Source: Christensenella sp034926635
GTDB taxonomy: Bacteria; Bacillota; Clostridia; Christensenellales; Christensenellaceae
NCBI GenBank assembly: GCA_034926635.1
Contig: JAYFQX010000029.1
Coordinates: 1-61,411 of the forward strand
Direction of reading: 5' to 3'
Length of the DNA stretch: 61,411 bases
Positions 25,526-34,637 of this stretch are shown here, one piece after another. Within the stretch, counting starts at the first letter, position 1, and each line of letters begins with the position of its first letter. A program made the position numbers and the translations under genes. A model generated the notes under the pieces. That model was given only the letters and a program-made list of their open reading frames with translations. It was not told the origin of the DNA and made no database searches.

Positions 25526-27259
25526 ATGTTTTCTTCAGTTGATACAGTATGGGTACTGCTTGGCGCCGCTTTGGTTTTCTTCATGCAGGCGGGTTTTGCG
25601 ATGGTCGAGACAGGCCTGACACGCGCCAAGAACGCCGGCAACATCATCATGAAAAACCTGATGGACTTTTCTCTTGGTTCCGTCGTTTTCTGGGTGATCG
25701 GCTTCGGGTTGATGTTTGGCGTATCCGCAAGCGGTCTGATTGGCACACCGGATTTCTTCGTACAGAATGAATACCTGGTGGGCGATATTCCGCCGTATGT
25801 GTTCTTCATTTTCCAAACAATGTTCTGCGCCACAGCCGCTACGATCGTTTCCGGCGCTATGGCAGAACGCACCAAATTTTCTACTTACTGCATTTATAGT
25901 TTGATTATCAGCGCTGTGATTTACCCAATCTCCGGGCATTGGATCTGGGGAGGCGGCTGGCTTTCTTCCCTCGGTTTCCATGACTTCGCGGGATCGACCG
26001 CCGTTCACATGGTTGGCGGCGTAGCGGCGCTCGTCGGCGCGATGATCCTTGGACCCCGTATTGGCAAATACGATAAAAACGGGAAATCCAAAGCGATCCT
26101 CGGTCACAGTATTCCGCTTGCGGCTCTTGGCGTTTTCATCCTCTGGTTTGCATGGTTTGGTTTTAACGGTTGTTCTACTTTAAGCATCCAGGGCGACAGC
26201 GCAGACTGGGCAGGTAAAATCTTTACCACCACCAGTTTATCCGCTTCTGCCGGTGCAATCGGCGCCATGTTCATCACGTGGATCCGTTATAAAAAGCCCG
26301 ATGTTTCCATGACGCTCAACGGCGCGCTCGCCGGTCTTGTGGGTATCACCGCAGGCTGCGATGCCGTCGATCCATGGGCAGCCTTCGTAATTGGCTTAAT
26401 TTGTTCTTTCGTCGTTGTATTTGGCGTAGAACTGCTTGACAAAAAGCTCAAAATCGATGATCCTGTCGGCGCAATTCCCGTCCACGGTTTCTGCGGCGCA
26501 GTCGGTACAATCCTTGTAGGTATCTTCGCAATTGACGGCGGCTTGCTCTATACCGGAGATCCGTCCTTCCTGGGCGTACAGGTAATCGGCGTACTGGCAG
26601 TCATCGCGTGGGTTGCGATCACCATGACGATTGTATTCCAGATCCTGAAACATACAATCGGGTTGCGCGTTTCCAAATCCGAGGAACTTACCGGTCTTGA
26701 TATTGAGGAACATGGATTGGCAACCGGATATGCGGACTTCATGCCTGCAAACGCAACAGGTTTCCTGATAACAGAAAACGGTACTAACAGCAAAAAAGCC
26801 GCTCCTGCATCCGTTACTCCTCTGGAACAGGCTGTTCCCGTGGCACGTATGCCGAAAACAGCGGACGGTATGCCTTCCGGGGATACAAAAATGACAAAAT
26901 TGGTGGTCATTTCCAACCAGAATAAATTTGGCGATCTGAAGACCGCTCTCGAAGATATCGGCATCACAGGTATCACTGTTTCCCAGGTGATGGGCGCGGG
27001 CATGCAGAAAGGTCATTCAGAGTATTATCGAGGCGTAGAGGTAGACATCAATCTGCTTCCTAAGATAAAGGTTGAAATCGTTGTATGCAAAATACCGGTG
27101 GAGGTAGCGGTAGAAGCAATTAAAAAAGCGCTTTATACCGGCCATATCGGTGATGGAAAAATCTTTATCTACGACGTAGAGAACGTCATCAAGGTTCGTA
27201 CTGGAGAAGAAGGTTATGATGCCCTGCAGGACGAAGGCGAGATGGATTGCTCCAACTAA
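25526..27259 (+). CDS. Ammonium transporter fused to a PII (GlnB) domain
   Basis: The 577-residue protein has an Amt/MEP channel (about 1-410, eleven membrane helices, with the pore-lining segments SGHWIWGGGW and DFAGSTAVHMVGG and the second pore His in PVHGFCGAVGT). A linker of about 60 residues follows, then a C-terminal PII domain (about 460-577; KLVVISNQNKFGDLKTAL, T-loop with SEYYRGVEV, and a GHIGDGKIFIYDVE segment). Free-standing PII normally plugs Amt when nitrogen is ample; here it is covalently attached. ATG at 25526 follows GGGGG at about 10 bases; an in-frame GTG at 25454 falls inside the attenuator and is rejected. Confidence 0.95.
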   Translation: MFSSVDTVWVLLGAALVFFMQAGFAMVETGLTRAKNAGNIIMKNLMDFSLGSVVFWVIGFGLMFGVSASGLIGTPDFFVQNEYLVGDIPPYVFFIFQTMFCATAATIVSGAMAERTKFSTYCIYSLIISAVIYPISGHWIWGGGWLSSLGFHDFAGSTAVHMVGGVAALVGAMILGPRIGKYDKNGKSKAILGHSIPLAALGVFILWFAWFGFNGCSTLSIQGDSADWAGKIFTTTSLSASAGAIGAMFITWIRYKKPDVSMTLNGALAGLVGITAGCDAVDPWAAFVIGLICSFVVVFGVELLDKKLKIDDPVGAIPVHGFCGAVGTILVGIFAIDGGLLYTGDPSFLGVQVIGVLAVIAWVAITMTIVFQILKHTIGLRVSKSEELTGLDIEEHGLATGYADFMPANATGFLITENGTNSKKAAPASVTPLEQAVPVARMPKTADGMPSGDTKMTKLVVISNQNKFGDLKTALEDIGITGITVSQVMGAGMQKGHSEYYRGVEVDINLLPKIKVEIVVCKIPVEVAVEAIKKALYTGHIGDGKIFIYDVENVIKVRTGEEGYDALQDEGEMDCSN

Positions 27260-27309
27260 CTTAGGTACCATCCACAAATATAAATTCATAAGAACAAAAG
27301 GTGCGTGGC

Positions 27310-27327
27310 AAAAGCTTCGCGCTTTTT
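27310..27327 (+). terminator. Weak terminator after the ammonium transporter
   Basis: AAAAGC (27310-27315), loop TTCGC, GCTTTT (27321-27326) and another T. The stem is short, so leakage into the next gene is possible. Confidence 0.4.
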
Positions 27328-27458
27328 GTTTCCTGTTTATTTCTATGTTATACTGGATATAATCATCAGGCAGAATCCAGGAATATGAATGCCGCGGGCG
27401 GTATCTCTTATCTTCCGGGCAAGGTTTTCAGCCTAGCAATATCAATGAGGAGTGTTTC

Positions 27459-28451
27459 ATGAAATCGGCAAAATATTTTGTTATTATATTATTAGTATCT
27501 TTGGTTCTATCCGGTACACTGTCCGGATGCTCTACTTCTATCCCCGTGCAGGAGGTCTCTTCCCCTGTACCATCTTCTTCTGGCGTCTTGGAATCTCCTG
27601 CTGCGGAACCGAGTCCCACTCCTGCTGCGACGGTCGCGCCCTCTGCATCGCCGAGTCCTTCTCCAACACCGTCTGCAACAACTTCCCCATCGCCTACTCC
27701 GTCACCTGTGCCAAGCCCCACTCCAGCCCCAATTGAAGACCTTGCGGTGGACTATCAAGCCATCGGTGCGCTTGATTCCGCAAAACAAGGCTGGGGACAA
27801 GGTCTGAACAAAGACCAGTGGAACCGTCCTACGGGTTCGGTAGATACGCAGGAGCAATACGGAAAATACGACGCTTTGTTTATCATGCCGCAGGAGCAAA
27901 AGCTATACCTCACTTTTGACGAAGGCTATGAAAATGGTTATACGCCCACGATTCTGGATACGCTCAAAGCCAAGAACCAGAAGGCTACTTTTTTTGTAAC
28001 ATATTCTTATGTGCGTGACAACCCTGCGCTGGTGCAGCGTATGATTGATGAAGGGCATGTGATCGGTAACCACAGTTGGACACATCCGTCTCTTCCCACG
28101 TTGTCGCTTGAGCAGGCGCGTGCCGAAATCGTAAAACTGCATCAATATATGCGGGATTCTTACGGAATCGAAATGACAGTATTCCGTCCCCCCATGGGTG
28201 AGTTTTCCGAACAAACACTTGCGCTCACACAAGCGCTTCATTACAAAAGTGCTTTTTGGAGCTTCGCCTATTACGATTATGAACCGGACGATCAAATGGA
28301 GCCGTCTGCCGCGCTTACCAAACTAACCGATAACATTCATCCGGGTGCGCTTTATCTGCTTCATGCAATTTCCTCTACCAATACATCGATTCTAGGAGAT
28401 TTTATTGACAACGTACGCGCGCAGGGCTATCAAATTCTACCGTTGCAATAA
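27459..28451 (+). CDS. PdaA-like polysaccharide deacetylase, lipoprotein
   Basis: The 330-residue protein has a lipobox (LSGTLSGCSTS, Cys at about residue 24), a Ser/Pro/Thr/Ala-rich wall-spanning linker (about 27-90) and a NodB-type deacetylase domain (about 140-328). Motifs LTFDEGYENGYTPTIL, GNHSWTHPSL (metal His pair) and FRPPMGEFS are visible. The pattern is that of PdaA (delta-lactam de-N-acetylase), which removes acetyl groups from muramic acid in cell wall peptidoglycan; the TFDEG form replaces TFDDG as in PdaA. It probably acts on the wall from the outer membrane face. A GAGGAG site precedes the ATG. A candidate -10 (TATAAT 27358-27363) lies upstream without a good -35. Confidence 0.88.
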   Translation: MKSAKYFVIILLVSLVLSGTLSGCSTSIPVQEVSSPVPSSSGVLESPAAEPSPTPAATVAPSASPSPSPTPSATTSPSPTPSPVPSPTPAPIEDLAVDYQAIGALDSAKQGWGQGLNKDQWNRPTGSVDTQEQYGKYDALFIMPQEQKLYLTFDEGYENGYTPTILDTLKAKNQKATFFVTYSYVRDNPALVQRMIDEGHVIGNHSWTHPSLPTLSLEQARAEIVKLHQYMRDSYGIEMTVFRPPMGEFSEQTLALTQALHYKSAFWSFAYYDYEPDDQMEPSAALTKLTDNIHPGALYLLHAISSTNTSILGDFIDNVRAQGYQILPLQ

Positions 28452-28466
28452 GCGAGGCTGATACCT

Positions 28467-29534
28467 TTGAGAGATTATCCTTATTCCAAAATTCCAACCC
28501 CTCTGCTTGCGTGGTATGATGCGCACGCGCGTAGCCTTCCATGGCGTGACGATCCCTCTCCTTATCGTGTGTGGGTTTCGGAGATTATGCTGCAGCAAAC
28601 GCGCGTCGAAGCGGTAAAGCCTTATTTCTCCCGCTTTTTAAAAGCGCTCCCCGATGTGCGCGCACTGGCGCAGGTATCGGATGAGGCTTTAATGAAGCTA
28701 TGGGAGGGTCTTGGTTATTACAGCCGCGCACGCAACCTAAAAAAAGCAGCGCAAATAATTGTTTCGGAAGAAGGAGGCGCACTTCCTTCTTCGTTTGACA
28801 TGCTCAAAAAGCTACCCGGTATCGGAGAATATACTGCCGGGGCTATTTCTTCTATTGCTTTTGGACAGTGCATGCCCGCAGTTGACGGAAACGTTCTTCG
28901 TGTTTTTTCCCGTCTTACAGAATGCCGCGATAATATCATGGATCCAAAAACAAAACGGTTTTTTTCGGATAAAATTCAAGGGATTATCCCCATTGATCGC
29001 GCAGGGGATTTCAATCAGGCATTAATGGAGTTAGGCGCCATGGTTTGCAAGCCAAACGGCATTCCTTTGTGCGGTGCCTGCCCGCTTGCTCCATTGTGCC
29101 GCGCAGAACAAAACGGGACTGCAGGAGAATTTCCTGTCAAATCATCAAAAAAGCCGCGGCGTATCGAAGAGAAAACCGTTTTTCTTATCATCTGCGGCAA
29201 AAAAGCCGCGCTGCTGCGGCGTGGTGAAGGCGGTCTGCTTGCCGGAATGTGGGAATTTCCAAACACTCCGGGCTTTGTCTCTTCTGCGAATCTTATGGCT
29301 TGCCTCGCAGAATATGGCATAACCTCTGAAGATATTTTAGAAATAGGCGCCCTGCCGCCGGCAAAGCATATCTTTACGCATATTGAATGGCATATGACGG
29401 GCTTTCTGATACAGCTCCATAATGAAAATGGCAACTTTTTCTGGAGCGATCAGGAATCCCTGCAAAAAAGGTACGCCGTTCCTTCCGCATTTCACGCCTA
29501 TGGGAAGTATCTGACTGAATTGTTCTGCAAATAA
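28467..29534 (+). CDS. mutY: A/G-specific adenine glycosylase
   Basis: MutY removes adenine mispaired with 8-oxoguanine. The 355 residues comprise the helix-hairpin-helix glycosylase domain (about 1-210, with LPWRDDPSPYRVWVSEIMLQ, the LPGIGEYTAGAI hairpin and catalytic Asp in AVDGNVLRVFSR). The iron-sulfur cysteines are in the segment CGACPLAPLC with a leading Cys eight residues before, and a NUDIX-like C-terminal domain (about 230-350) reads the 8-oxoG. The start is TTG at 28467, with AGCGAGG 8 bases before it. It follows the deacetylase by 15 bases and probably shares its transcript. Confidence 0.96.
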   Translation: MRDYPYSKIPTPLLAWYDAHARSLPWRDDPSPYRVWVSEIMLQQTRVEAVKPYFSRFLKALPDVRALAQVSDEALMKLWEGLGYYSRARNLKKAAQIIVSEEGGALPSSFDMLKKLPGIGEYTAGAISSIAFGQCMPAVDGNVLRVFSRLTECRDNIMDPKTKRFFSDKIQGIIPIDRAGDFNQALMELGAMVCKPNGIPLCGACPLAPLCRAEQNGTAGEFPVKSSKKPRRIEEKTVFLIICGKKAALLRRGEGGLLAGMWEFPNTPGFVSSANLMACLAEYGITSEDILEIGALPPAKHIFTHIEWHMTGFLIQLHNENGNFFWSDQESLQKRYAVPSAFHAYGKYLTELFCK

Positions 29535-29587
29535 GCACCAGCGCCGGAATCTTTGCAAACAAAAACCAATAAAAGGAAACAAAATAT

Positions 29588-30781
29588 ATGAATGCTAAAA
29601 AAATATGGAACCGTCTTCACTCCCTCGTGATCTTCCGCAATCTGCTGGAAGATCCCACGATCTCGCTTTTTTCAAATTTACTGGAAGCGCTACAAACCGA
29701 AAATACCGAAAAATGCGTTTCCTGCTATTGCTCTTTTACCGCGTCTCTTTACCGCGGCGGAGCTAATTTCGGCGATTACGTTCTCGAACGTATTTTAGAT
29801 GATGAAAATTTTTACATCCAAAAATACGCAAACGGCGGGACTATAGACAGCCTGCTTTCCGAATGCCTGCACAGCGAACTTAACATATTACAGAGAATAA
29901 GCACGATTACCAGCGATGAAATAAAAGAAAAAATTTCATATAATGAATTTCTTCCCTCCTGGCATACTGCTATGCCGCAGGATTTCACAAAAATCTACAC
30001 AGGCTATCTGGAAGGTCTTTCCACCGAAGGCTATGGGATCTTCCGAAAATACCATGTGTTTACGCTGAACCGGCATAAGCTTTTCCCGGTACGTCATCCC
30101 GATACTATTTCCATGGATCAGCTTTTTGCTTATAAATATGAACGAAATTGTATTTTCAAGAATACGATCGCTCTTTTAGAAGGAAAACCTGCTGCTAATG
30201 TGCTTTTATATGGAGACAGCGGCACCGGAAAATCATCAACGGTAAAAGCTGTGGCAAATGTCCTCGCACCGCGAGGACTTCGCCTGGTTGAGGTGAAAAA
30301 AAACCAACTGCGCGAAATTCCGGATCTTGTCGAAATGCTAGAAAGCAGTCCTCTGCGGTTTATCCTATTTATCGATGATCTTTCTTTCACGCGGGATGAT
30401 GATGACTTCAGTGCGCTGAAAGCCATACTGGAAGGCTCCGTCGCAGCGCGCAGCGGCAATATTGCGGTTTACGCCACCAGTAACCGTCGGCATCTTGTAC
30501 GGGAAACATTTTCCGATCGGGATGGTGATGAAATCCATGCAAACGATACTGTACAGCAGCTTACTTCTCTTTCCGACCGATTTGGGCTTACACTTACGTT
30601 TTCCCGACCGGATAAACAGCAATACCTTAATATCGTACGTCGTCTCGCCGACCTCTACGGCATAACAATGCAAGAAGATATCCTCTTTCGGAAGGCAGAA
30701 GTTTTTGCATTGGAGCGCGGCGGTCGCTCTCCTCGCACGGCGAAGCAATTTTTAGAGCAATTGCAGTCTGATATGACCTGA
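29588..30781 (+). CDS. DUF815-family AAA+ ATPase
   Basis: The 397-residue protein has an N-terminal helical region (about 1-190) and an AAA+ domain with Walker A GDSGTGKSST (about 207-216), Walker B FILFIDDLSF and sensor-like ATSNRRHLV near 300. DUF815 ATPases are widespread in Clostridia; their substrate is unknown. An AAGGAAAC site precedes the ATG. The gene is 53 bases behind mutY and ends in a bidirectional terminator, so an operon with mutY and the deacetylase is possible. No partner that would explain its job is visible. Confidence 0.88.
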   Translation: MNAKKIWNRLHSLVIFRNLLEDPTISLFSNLLEALQTENTEKCVSCYCSFTASLYRGGANFGDYVLERILDDENFYIQKYANGGTIDSLLSECLHSELNILQRISTITSDEIKEKISYNEFLPSWHTAMPQDFTKIYTGYLEGLSTEGYGIFRKYHVFTLNRHKLFPVRHPDTISMDQLFAYKYERNCIFKNTIALLEGKPAANVLLYGDSGTGKSSTVKAVANVLAPRGLRLVEVKKNQLREIPDLVEMLESSPLRFILFIDDLSFTRDDDDFSALKAILEGSVAARSGNIAVYATSNRRHLVRETFSDRDGDEIHANDTVQQLTSLSDRFGLTLTFSRPDKQQYLNIVRRLADLYGITMQEDILFRKAEVFALERGGRSPRTAKQFLEQLQSDMT

Positions 30782-30813
30782 AATCATCTGTATTATTCAT
30801 TATAATACACATC

Positions 30814-30841
30814 AAAAAACCGCTTTGCTCAGCGGTTTTTT
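30814..30841. terminator. Bidirectional terminator
   Basis: AAAAAACCGCT and AGCGGTTTTTT form a perfect stem with loop TTGCTC. It serves the DUF815 gene from the left and the SorC-type gene from the right. Confidence 0.9.
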
Positions 30842-30914
30842 ATATATTCTTCAATTTCATTTATTTTATATGCTATCTTTTGTTGTATCTCTATTCTCAG
30901 CAGAAAAAATAGGA

Positions 30915-31889
30915 TTATTTACGTTTTACAATTGCCTGCGCAGTATTTTCATCCGTAACCAAGTGGTTGAAAAGCTTAGCGCGCGCGCCGCCAATAATAG
31001 AGGCGACTTTATGTTCTCCACCTGCCGCGCCAATCACCACCGGCGTACTCCGCAACGCCTCCGGAGAAATCGTCAAAATATTTCCCTCAATGCTAAGCGG
31101 ACACAGCTCTCCCTGTTCGTTATAGAAGCGGGAACAGATATTTCCTACAATCTTTTTGCTTTCTAATTCGTCTGCGATGCTTTGAAGCGTCTTTTCCATT
31201 TCTACCGTCGTAGAATGTTTGGGATCTCCGTCAATCCCCACGATCGCAATATCAAGGTTATGGTGCAGCTTATATACCGCAGAAAGTGTCTCTGAGTCGG
31301 TAAACGTGCGGGCAATCATTTCATGCTGCGCAATAATCGGCGCATACATCATGGCAAGCCTGCAATTTGTGTAATTGGTTGCCATAATTTCACACAGCGA
31401 ATTTGCAAACATAGCATAATCATTCGCACTTGTGCTGTCAAGCCCGCCGATCAAAGAAACAAGCTGCAAATCATTGATCGCGGAATGAGGCTTGATATAG
31501 CGTGCCATAATTTCGAGCGTACGTCCCCAACCAACGCCTACCGTCATACCGGAACGCAGGAGGTTATTCAGATATTGTTCCGCCGCAATTCCAATACTAC
31601 TGTTGATTGCCTCCGTTGTTCCGGCATTCGGCGTAATAATCTTGACATCCTTAAGCTCCAGCTTCTTGCAAATTTCCTGCTCCAGCTCAACATTATGGTT
31701 GCCCATACGGGTATCGTGCACTTCAATCGTCACAATTCCCTCTTTTTTTGCATCGTTTAGAAGCTTAATGAGCGTAGGTCTAGAAATGTTGAACAACTCC
31801 GCAATCTCAGCCTGTGTTTTATTTTCTTTATAATATAAGTAAGACGCTTTTAGCTTTACATAATACCGTTCTTCCGAAGATAAAGCCAC
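30915..31889 (-). CDS. SorC/DeoR-type sugar-binding transcriptional regulator
   Basis: The 324-residue protein has a small N-terminal helix-turn-helix (about 10-50; KTQAEIAELFNISRPTLIKLLNDAKKEGIV) and a large C-terminal sugar-phosphate-binding domain (about 60-320; GVGWGRTLEIMARYI, LIGGLDSTSANDYA, the GAAGGEHKVASIIGGA segment). GTG at 31889 is chosen because GGAGGG lies 8 bases upstream. Longer readings start upstream of the promoter. Such regulators respond to phosphorylated sugars and usually lie with catabolic genes, but no sugar pathway gene is adjacent, so its targets may be distant. Confidence 0.9.
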   Translation of the reverse strand: MALSSEERYYVKLKASYLYYKENKTQAEIAELFNISRPTLIKLLNDAKKEGIVTIEVHDTRMGNHNVELEQEICKKLELKDVKIITPNAGTTEAINSSIGIAAEQYLNNLLRSGMTVGVGWGRTLEIMARYIKPHSAINDLQLVSLIGGLDSTSANDYAMFANSLCEIMATNYTNCRLAMMYAPIIAQHEMIARTFTDSETLSAVYKLHHNLDIAIVGIDGDPKHSTTVEMEKTLQSIADELESKKIVGNICSRFYNEQGELCPLSIEGNILTISPEALRSTPVVIGAAGGEHKVASIIGGARAKLFNHLVTDENTAQAIVKRK

Positions 31890-31947
31890 CCTGTAATCCC
31901 TCCGTTTTACACTTGTAAAATCACTTTCACTTTTGAAATATATATTA

Positions 31948-31976
31948 ACATTAATCGTTTCCACCGTAATTGTCAA
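31948..31976 (-). promoter_or_regulatory. Promoter of the SorC-type gene
   Basis: Minus-strand -35 TTGACA (31971-31976) and -10 TAATGT (31948-31953) separated by 17 bases. The leader is about 50 bases. Confidence 0.6.
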
Positions 31977-32058
31977 GTATTCTGATAAGAAATTCGCAGT
32001 ATTACGCACCATTACCACTTTTAAAAACATAAATAAAGTATGATTTTAAAAGATACAA

Positions 32059-32095
32059 AAAAGATGCCTATGCAGACCGTGCACAAGCATCTTTT
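32059..32095 (-). terminator. Terminator of the DUF4405 gene
   Basis: AAAAGATGC (32059-32067) pairs with GCATCTTTT (32087-32095). On the minus strand it ends in a run of six T. It begins 11 bases beyond the stop codon. Confidence 0.85.
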
Positions 32096-32105
32096 GCCTC
32101 ATCAT

Positions 32106-33269
32106 TTAAGAAGAATGCGTCTGCTTTTTGGGTTTAGAAAAAATTTTTGAAACATAGTATGAACCGCCCGCAAAGAAGATCATAATCCCTGCGCCCTGCA
32201 ATACGTTTTGCGCAACATCGCCTGCGCTTTCCCCCTTGGTTTCCGTATCATTAAACTGCAGCGCTCCGCCATTTTGGTTTTGATTCTCCTGTGGCAATTG
32301 TGGTTTATTCTCGCTGGCGTCACTACCCGAAGAATTTTCATCGGACTGACCATCGTCTATACTTCCGCTATTACCAGAGTTCCCATTGTCATCGGAATTA
32401 TTTCCAAACAAATCATTGGAACTATCTTCTTCCTGCTGCGAGGAACCATTATCCTCCTGCTGTGCAGAATCACTCTCCGCGCCATAACGGCTTTCGTAGG
32501 TTGCTTCTGCCTGCTGCGCCTGCCGCATACCTTTAGAGCACTGCGGTGATAACAAAGAACAATTCTTGTGACATGCCGTGCAATGCATGCTCCCTAAAAA
32601 CTCCTCTAATGTCGGCACTGCTTCGTCCGCCACTGTAATCACCGTATTTTTTGTTTCATCAATACTTTTGGTGGAGGTCGCTGCGGCAAAGGAAGGTTGT
32701 CCCTGATAATCCGGCATTGCATTTCCTGCATTTTCCCATCCCAATTTAGCTACTAAATTTGAGTCCAGCGTCGCTTTAAATCCCAACAAAAACACTGCCA
32801 GCCCAATCACACTGATCACCCGTTTCCGCAATAGACTTTCCCGTTTCATCCGGAACATTTTACGGAATGCCGCAAATATCATGGGCAAATGCAGCCCAAG
32901 GTGGATTCCCGCAATGATCAATGTAACATACGGGATACTGGTATGGAATGTAACCAATTCGGGTGTTGATATCCCAAGATTCGGAAATACCGCTTCCGAA
33001 ATCAAGATACCGCTTACGATCGTTAAAATGAAACATATAGTTAAAATAATATCGAAAATAAAAAGAATCTTCGCTTTTGCGTTTTTACGTGAAAATGACT
33101 GCGCCAGCGCTTTGGTCTGCTTCCTGTTCAGTAGAAGGTGTACGCCCACTACGCCAAGCAGCACAAGCCCGATAATCTCATGCCAAAGCAATCCTGTATT
33201 CAGCAAATTCAGCAAAAAACAAAGGGCAATTGCCATTACGCAATCAATTGCAATTTTTACTGCTTTCAT
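32106..33269 (-). CDS. DUF4405 membrane protein with cytochrome b-like histidines and a CxxCH motif
   Basis: The 387-residue protein has about five N-terminal membrane helices (residues 4-165) and a C-terminal one (about 358-376). Two helices each carry His pairs 14 residues apart: His30/His44 and His109/His123, the pattern of b-type di-heme membrane cytochromes. After the bundle, CTACH (Cys230, Cys233, His234) matches a c-type heme motif; Cys237 and Cys244 follow. A long Ser/Asn/Asp/Glu/Gln-rich, low-complexity stretch (about 255-340) then leads to the last helix. ATG at 33269 follows AAGGAGAT; a longer reading only adds sequence from the upstream gap. A redox role at the membrane is inferred; the partner is unknown. 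Confidence 0.82.
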   Translation of the reverse strand: MKAVKIAIDCVMAIALCFLLNLLNTGLLWHEIIGLVLLGVVGVHLLLNRKQTKALAQSFSRKNAKAKILFIFDIILTICFILTIVSGILISEAVFPNLGISTPELVTFHTSIPYVTLIIAGIHLGLHLPMIFAAFRKMFRMKRESLLRKRVISVIGLAVFLLGFKATLDSNLVAKLGWENAGNAMPDYQGQPSFAAATSTKSIDETKNTVITVADEAVPTLEEFLGSMHCTACHKNCSLLSPQCSKGMRQAQQAEATYESRYGAESDSAQQEDNGSSQQEEDSSNDLFGNNSDDNGNSGNSGSIDDGQSDENSSGSDASENKPQLPQENQNQNGGALQFNDTETKGESAGDVAQNVLQGAGIMIFFAGGSYYVSKIFSKPKKQTHSS

Positions 33270-33397
33270 ATCAATCTCCTTTTTTGTGATATGCGATAAG
33301 TTTAAAGGAGAAATATGGAATGAATACGTCTGAAACGTTAACGCTATGTGAAATTTATGAGAAATTACAGATTTTAATCTAGGTCGCACAAAAAAGA

Positions 33398-34309
33398 TTA
33401 GTTTTTCTGTACGCCTGTCAGGTCAAAGGGTGGAATAAAGCTCTCCTGTGCCGCCTCGCCATCCTGCACAAATCCATTTTCTACGCCGAGGCCGATCGCA
33501 AAATCCACTAATGCGTCATACTCCTGCCGTGTTACCGTACGCCGCAGCTCTCTTGGCATCCGCGCATTTTCTTCCATAGGAGTATATTGGCTCATCAAAC
33601 TCAGGTAAATATCGTCCCCATAAGTTTCATACACATATCGGACTATATTTTGAGCATCTGCAAGGCAGCCGGGCAGCAGCAATATCCGCACCACCACCCC
33701 ATTTTTCATCAAACCATCTTCATCAAACACTGCCTTTCCTGCCTGTTCCGCCATTTCGGTAAGCGCCTCTTTTGCCCGGCAGAAATAATCAGGTGCGCCT
33801 GAATATCTTTTTGCAATCCCGGCATCCATATATTTAAAATCAGTCAAATACACATCCACAATGTCCCGCAGCATCGCAAGCGTGTGCACATCCTCATAAC
33901 CGCCGCAATTATATATAATAGGGACCGAAAGTCCCTGTTCCTTCGCATTCTTCAAGGCACGAAGGATTTGGGGAGTATAATGCGTAGGCGTTACTAAATT
34001 AATATTATGTGCGCCTTGTTCCTGTAACTCCAAAAAAATTTCCGTCAGCCGTCCTATTTCTATTTCCATTCCCGCTGCGCCGCTGCTGATCGGCTGGTTT
34101 TGACAATAAACGCAATGTAGTGGACAGTAGGAAAAAAATACCGTCCCAGAACCCATTGTTCCGGAAATACACGGCTCTTCCCAAAAATGAAGCGCAGCCC
34201 TCGCCACCTTTACGCGCGCATTTGCGCCGCAAACCCCTGTTTTTTCATGTAAGCGATCCACCCCGCATTTCCGGGGACAAAGCATACATTTTTTCAATAA
34301 TTCTTCCAT
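33398..34309 (-). CDS. Radical SAM protein, pyruvate formate-lyase-activase-like
   Basis: The 303-residue protein has an N-terminal Cys motif (CMLCPRKCGV, about 8-17), then the radical SAM Cys trio in YCPLHCVYCQN (about 67-77), a SAM-binding region and a TIM-barrel. It belongs to the PflA-like group of uncharacterised radical SAM enzymes (PflX/AmmeMemoRadiSam neighbours); the target is not evident. The start near 34309 is tentative, since the ribosome binding site is weak (AAGAAG); the protein begins with MEELLKKCMLC. It lies upstream of the DUF4405 gene in the same direction with a gap of about 130 bases. Confidence 0.87.
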   Translation of the reverse strand: MEELLKKCMLCPRKCGVDRLHEKTGVCGANARVKVARAALHFWEEPCISGTMGSGTVFFSYCPLHCVYCQNQPISSGAAGMEIEIGRLTEIFLELQEQGAHNINLVTPTHYTPQILRALKNAKEQGLSVPIIYNCGGYEDVHTLAMLRDIVDVYLTDFKYMDAGIAKRYSGAPDYFCRAKEALTEMAEQAGKAVFDEDGLMKNGVVVRILLLPGCLADAQNIVRYVYETYGDDIYLSLMSQYTPMEENARMPRELRRTVTRQEYDALVDFAIGLGVENGFVQDGEAAQESFIPPFDLTGVQKN

Positions 34310-34637
34310 ACTTCTTATTATATCACGCCGAAATATATCGGGTTCAAAGGATACGGTTTTAAAGCAAGTTTTTTCGTATGACCGCAAGTTGCACGAGTAA
34401 AAAACAGCCGTACCGCTTTAAGTGAAATCAACATCGCCGCAGACAGAAAGGCTTTGTTCCAGGAATATTGATCCCAGCCAGGTATGCTTATACTAGCAGT
34501 TCTTTCCTTTTTATGTTATACTTTTAGACGCGCGGAGACCGGATTCTATTGATATTCCTGCGTCAATCCGCCACAATGGGTTATATATCATTTATTAATC
34601 TGCATTACTATTTTTAAACACAGGTAGGTATTGGGTT
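34310..34637. other. Intergenic region between divergent genes
   Basis: About 330 bases with no supported gene. Two TATACT elements (34489-34494 and 34518-34523) are -10 candidates for the rightward symporter operon. The first has TTGATC upstream at a short 15-base spacing. No strong operator or terminator is visible. Confidence 0.5.

Noticed and set aside
26396..27016. Open frame of 206 codons on the minus strand
   Set aside because: It is antisense to the ammonium transporter-PII gene, whose frame is clearly coding; the reading is rich in Cys/His/Asp with no domain.
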